Shown here: positions 22,781-23,678 of the stretch, one piece after another
Layout: each line of letters opens with the position of its first letter
Numbering within the stretch: position 1 is the stretch's first letter
Source: RGIG3872 sp045660245
GTDB lineage: Bacteria > Bacillota > Clostridia > Christensenellales > UBA1242
DNA length: 23,678 nucleotides
Assembly: GCA_045660245.1 (NCBI GenBank)
Contig: JAZRDJ010000035.1
Location: 1 to 23,678, forward strand
Direction of reading: 5' to 3'
Notes under the pieces: model-generated
Seen by the model: only the letters and a program-made list of their open reading frames with translations
Database searches by the model: none
What the model was told of the DNA's origin: nothing
Position numbers and translations under genes: made by a program

Positions 22781-23678
22781 CTAGAATGCATAATCGGCTG
22801 ACAAAGTTATATTAGATCTCACCGTATATGTATTCGTCCACGATCCACTATCATCGCCAATCTCCGTAGATCCTATATAAACATACCAAGGACCATCATC
22901 TGAATGTGCGATATGAAGATTCCAACTCTTACCTGACGCATCAACAAATGAGAGATAACAATCATATCCATCACAAGTAAATGAGAGTACAGTTCCCTGA
23001 CTTAGAGTATAAGTACCACTACCTTCTGAGAAAGAATAAATTCTCATTGTATAAGTTATTAAGGCTTCCCATTTCGCATAAAAACTTCCAGATGCACCAT
23101 TGCTTCCAAGGTCTGGACAAGTTGTATATTCATTGTGATCATAATACGTTGTGTCAGTCCAAGCCACAAAGGTATATCCAGATTTACTCACAGTTGGAAG
23201 AGTTTCTCCAAATTTAACTTTTGCTGTTCGAAGAACTGTTACATCGTCATCATCATAGAACGTTACATTGTATGTTTCAATCATCCAACTTGCCTCTAAT
23301 GATATTGTTGCTCCATTTGAACCAAAATCAGGAGTTGTCTTGTATATTGATCCAGACACAGCACCACTCTTGAACCAACCATTGAACACATGTCCAACTT
23401 TGCTTATTGTTGGAAGAGTTGATCCATAACTATAAGTTCCACTTGCAACAGAATTTCCTCCATTTGAATTGAATGTGATTGTGTATCTTTCAACAATCCA
23501 TGAAGCATAAAGGCTTACGTTCGCTCCATTTGAACCAAAGTCTGGGCAAGCGTAACCGCCATAATATATATCAGGATCACTGGTTAGCCTGTCTTCCCAA
23601 TATTCAAACACATAACCCGTCTTGGTTGGTGTCCAAATTGTTTCGCCATAGCTTAGCGTTTGAGTTTTCAAGACACTT
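22781..23678 (-). CDS. Secreted InlB B-repeat (Listeria-Bacteroides repeat) surface protein, 5' end missing
   Basis: The reading frame is open to the window edge, so the N-terminus and any signal peptide are outside; the TTG at 23671 is internal rather than a start. About 298 residues are visible. They contain one partial and two complete repeats of about 71 residues of the InlB B-repeat / Flg_new type, for example YTITFNSNGG to STLPTISKVGHVFNGWF and a closing DFGSNGATISLEASW. The repeats form small beta-grasp-like modules and are common in surface adhesins of gut Bacillota. The last 93 residues form a distinct beta-rich C-terminal domain that is not recognised, and there is no LPXTG. A strong terminator follows the stop codon. 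Adhesion is the usual guess for this family; nothing here shows the ligand. Confidence 0.85.
   Translation of the reverse strand, partial: SVLKTQTLSYGETIWTPTKTGYVFEYWEDRLTSDPDIYYGGYACPDFGSNGANVSLYASWIVERYTITFNSNGGNSVASGTYSYGSTLPTISKVGHVFNGWFKSGAVSGSIYKTTPDFGSNGATISLEASWMIETYNVTFYDDDDVTVLRTAKVKFGETLPTVSKSGYTFVAWTDTTYYDHNEYTTCPDLGSNGASGSFYAKWEALITYTMRIYSFSEGSGTYTLSQGTVLSFTCDGYDCYLSFVDASGKSWNLHIAHSDDGPWYVYIGSTEIGDDSGSWTNTYTVRSNITLSADYAF
23063..23678 (-). repeat. Tandem InlB B-repeats in coding DNA
   Basis: Three units: partial 23489-23678, complete 23276-23488 and complete 23063-23275, each 213 bases when complete. All share GATTTTGGTTCAAATGGAGC-like DNA (for P-D-F/L-G-S-N-G-A) near the end of the unit. 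Confidence 0.75.

Overview
The window looks like chromosomal core sequence from a low-GC, Gram-positive-type bacterium, most likely an uncultured Bacillota/Clostridia lineage. Evidence: AT-rich intergenic DNA, Bacillus-like promoters (several TTGACA-N17-TATAAT-type), U-tract terminators, Shine-Dalgarno (SD) sites at most genes, lipoprotein signal peptides, a glmU-pth-mfd-foldase gene order familiar from Bacillota, a WalJ/YycJ-type hydrolase, and an M23 protein resembling the sporulation protein SpoIIQ behind a sigma-F-like promoter. This is inference from protein families; no rRNA or other taxonomic marker is present.

All genes lie on the minus strand, so the order of transcription runs from high to low coordinates. 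From the right edge: the 3' end of a secreted InlB B-repeat protein; a lipoprotein M1 metallopeptidase; walJ, a CPBP membrane protease, an M14 carboxypeptidase-like gene and tadA in a tight run; a GlmU-like protein with eroded active sites, pth and mfd; a lipoprotein parvulin-type foldase; a membrane flippase-like protein with an acidic N-terminal tail; a degenerate glycerol-1-phosphate-dehydrogenase-like protein; the SpoIIQ-like M23 protein; pyruvate kinase; and three exported proteins with Ig-like or GLUG-type repeats, two of them separately terminated and all three with their own promoter. No intergenic gap exceeds about 140 bases. No tRNA, rRNA, CRISPR array, insertion sequence or phage gene was seen.

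Work is shared roughly as follows. Cell-envelope functions dominate (surface repeat proteins, lipoproteins, foldase, M1/M14/M23 peptidases, CPBP protease, flippase). Information processing is represented by Mfd, Pth and TadA, and central metabolism by pyruvate kinase. The most unusual content is the pair of apparent pseudoenzymes (GlmU-like and G1PDH-like), the SpoIIQ-like gene with a sigma-F-like promoter, and very compact expression signals: -35 boxes inside terminator U-tracts or over the previous stop codon, start codons placed 6-8 bases after a -10 box with no SD (candidate leaderless mRNAs), and two SD sites buried in hairpins that should form only in read-through transcripts.
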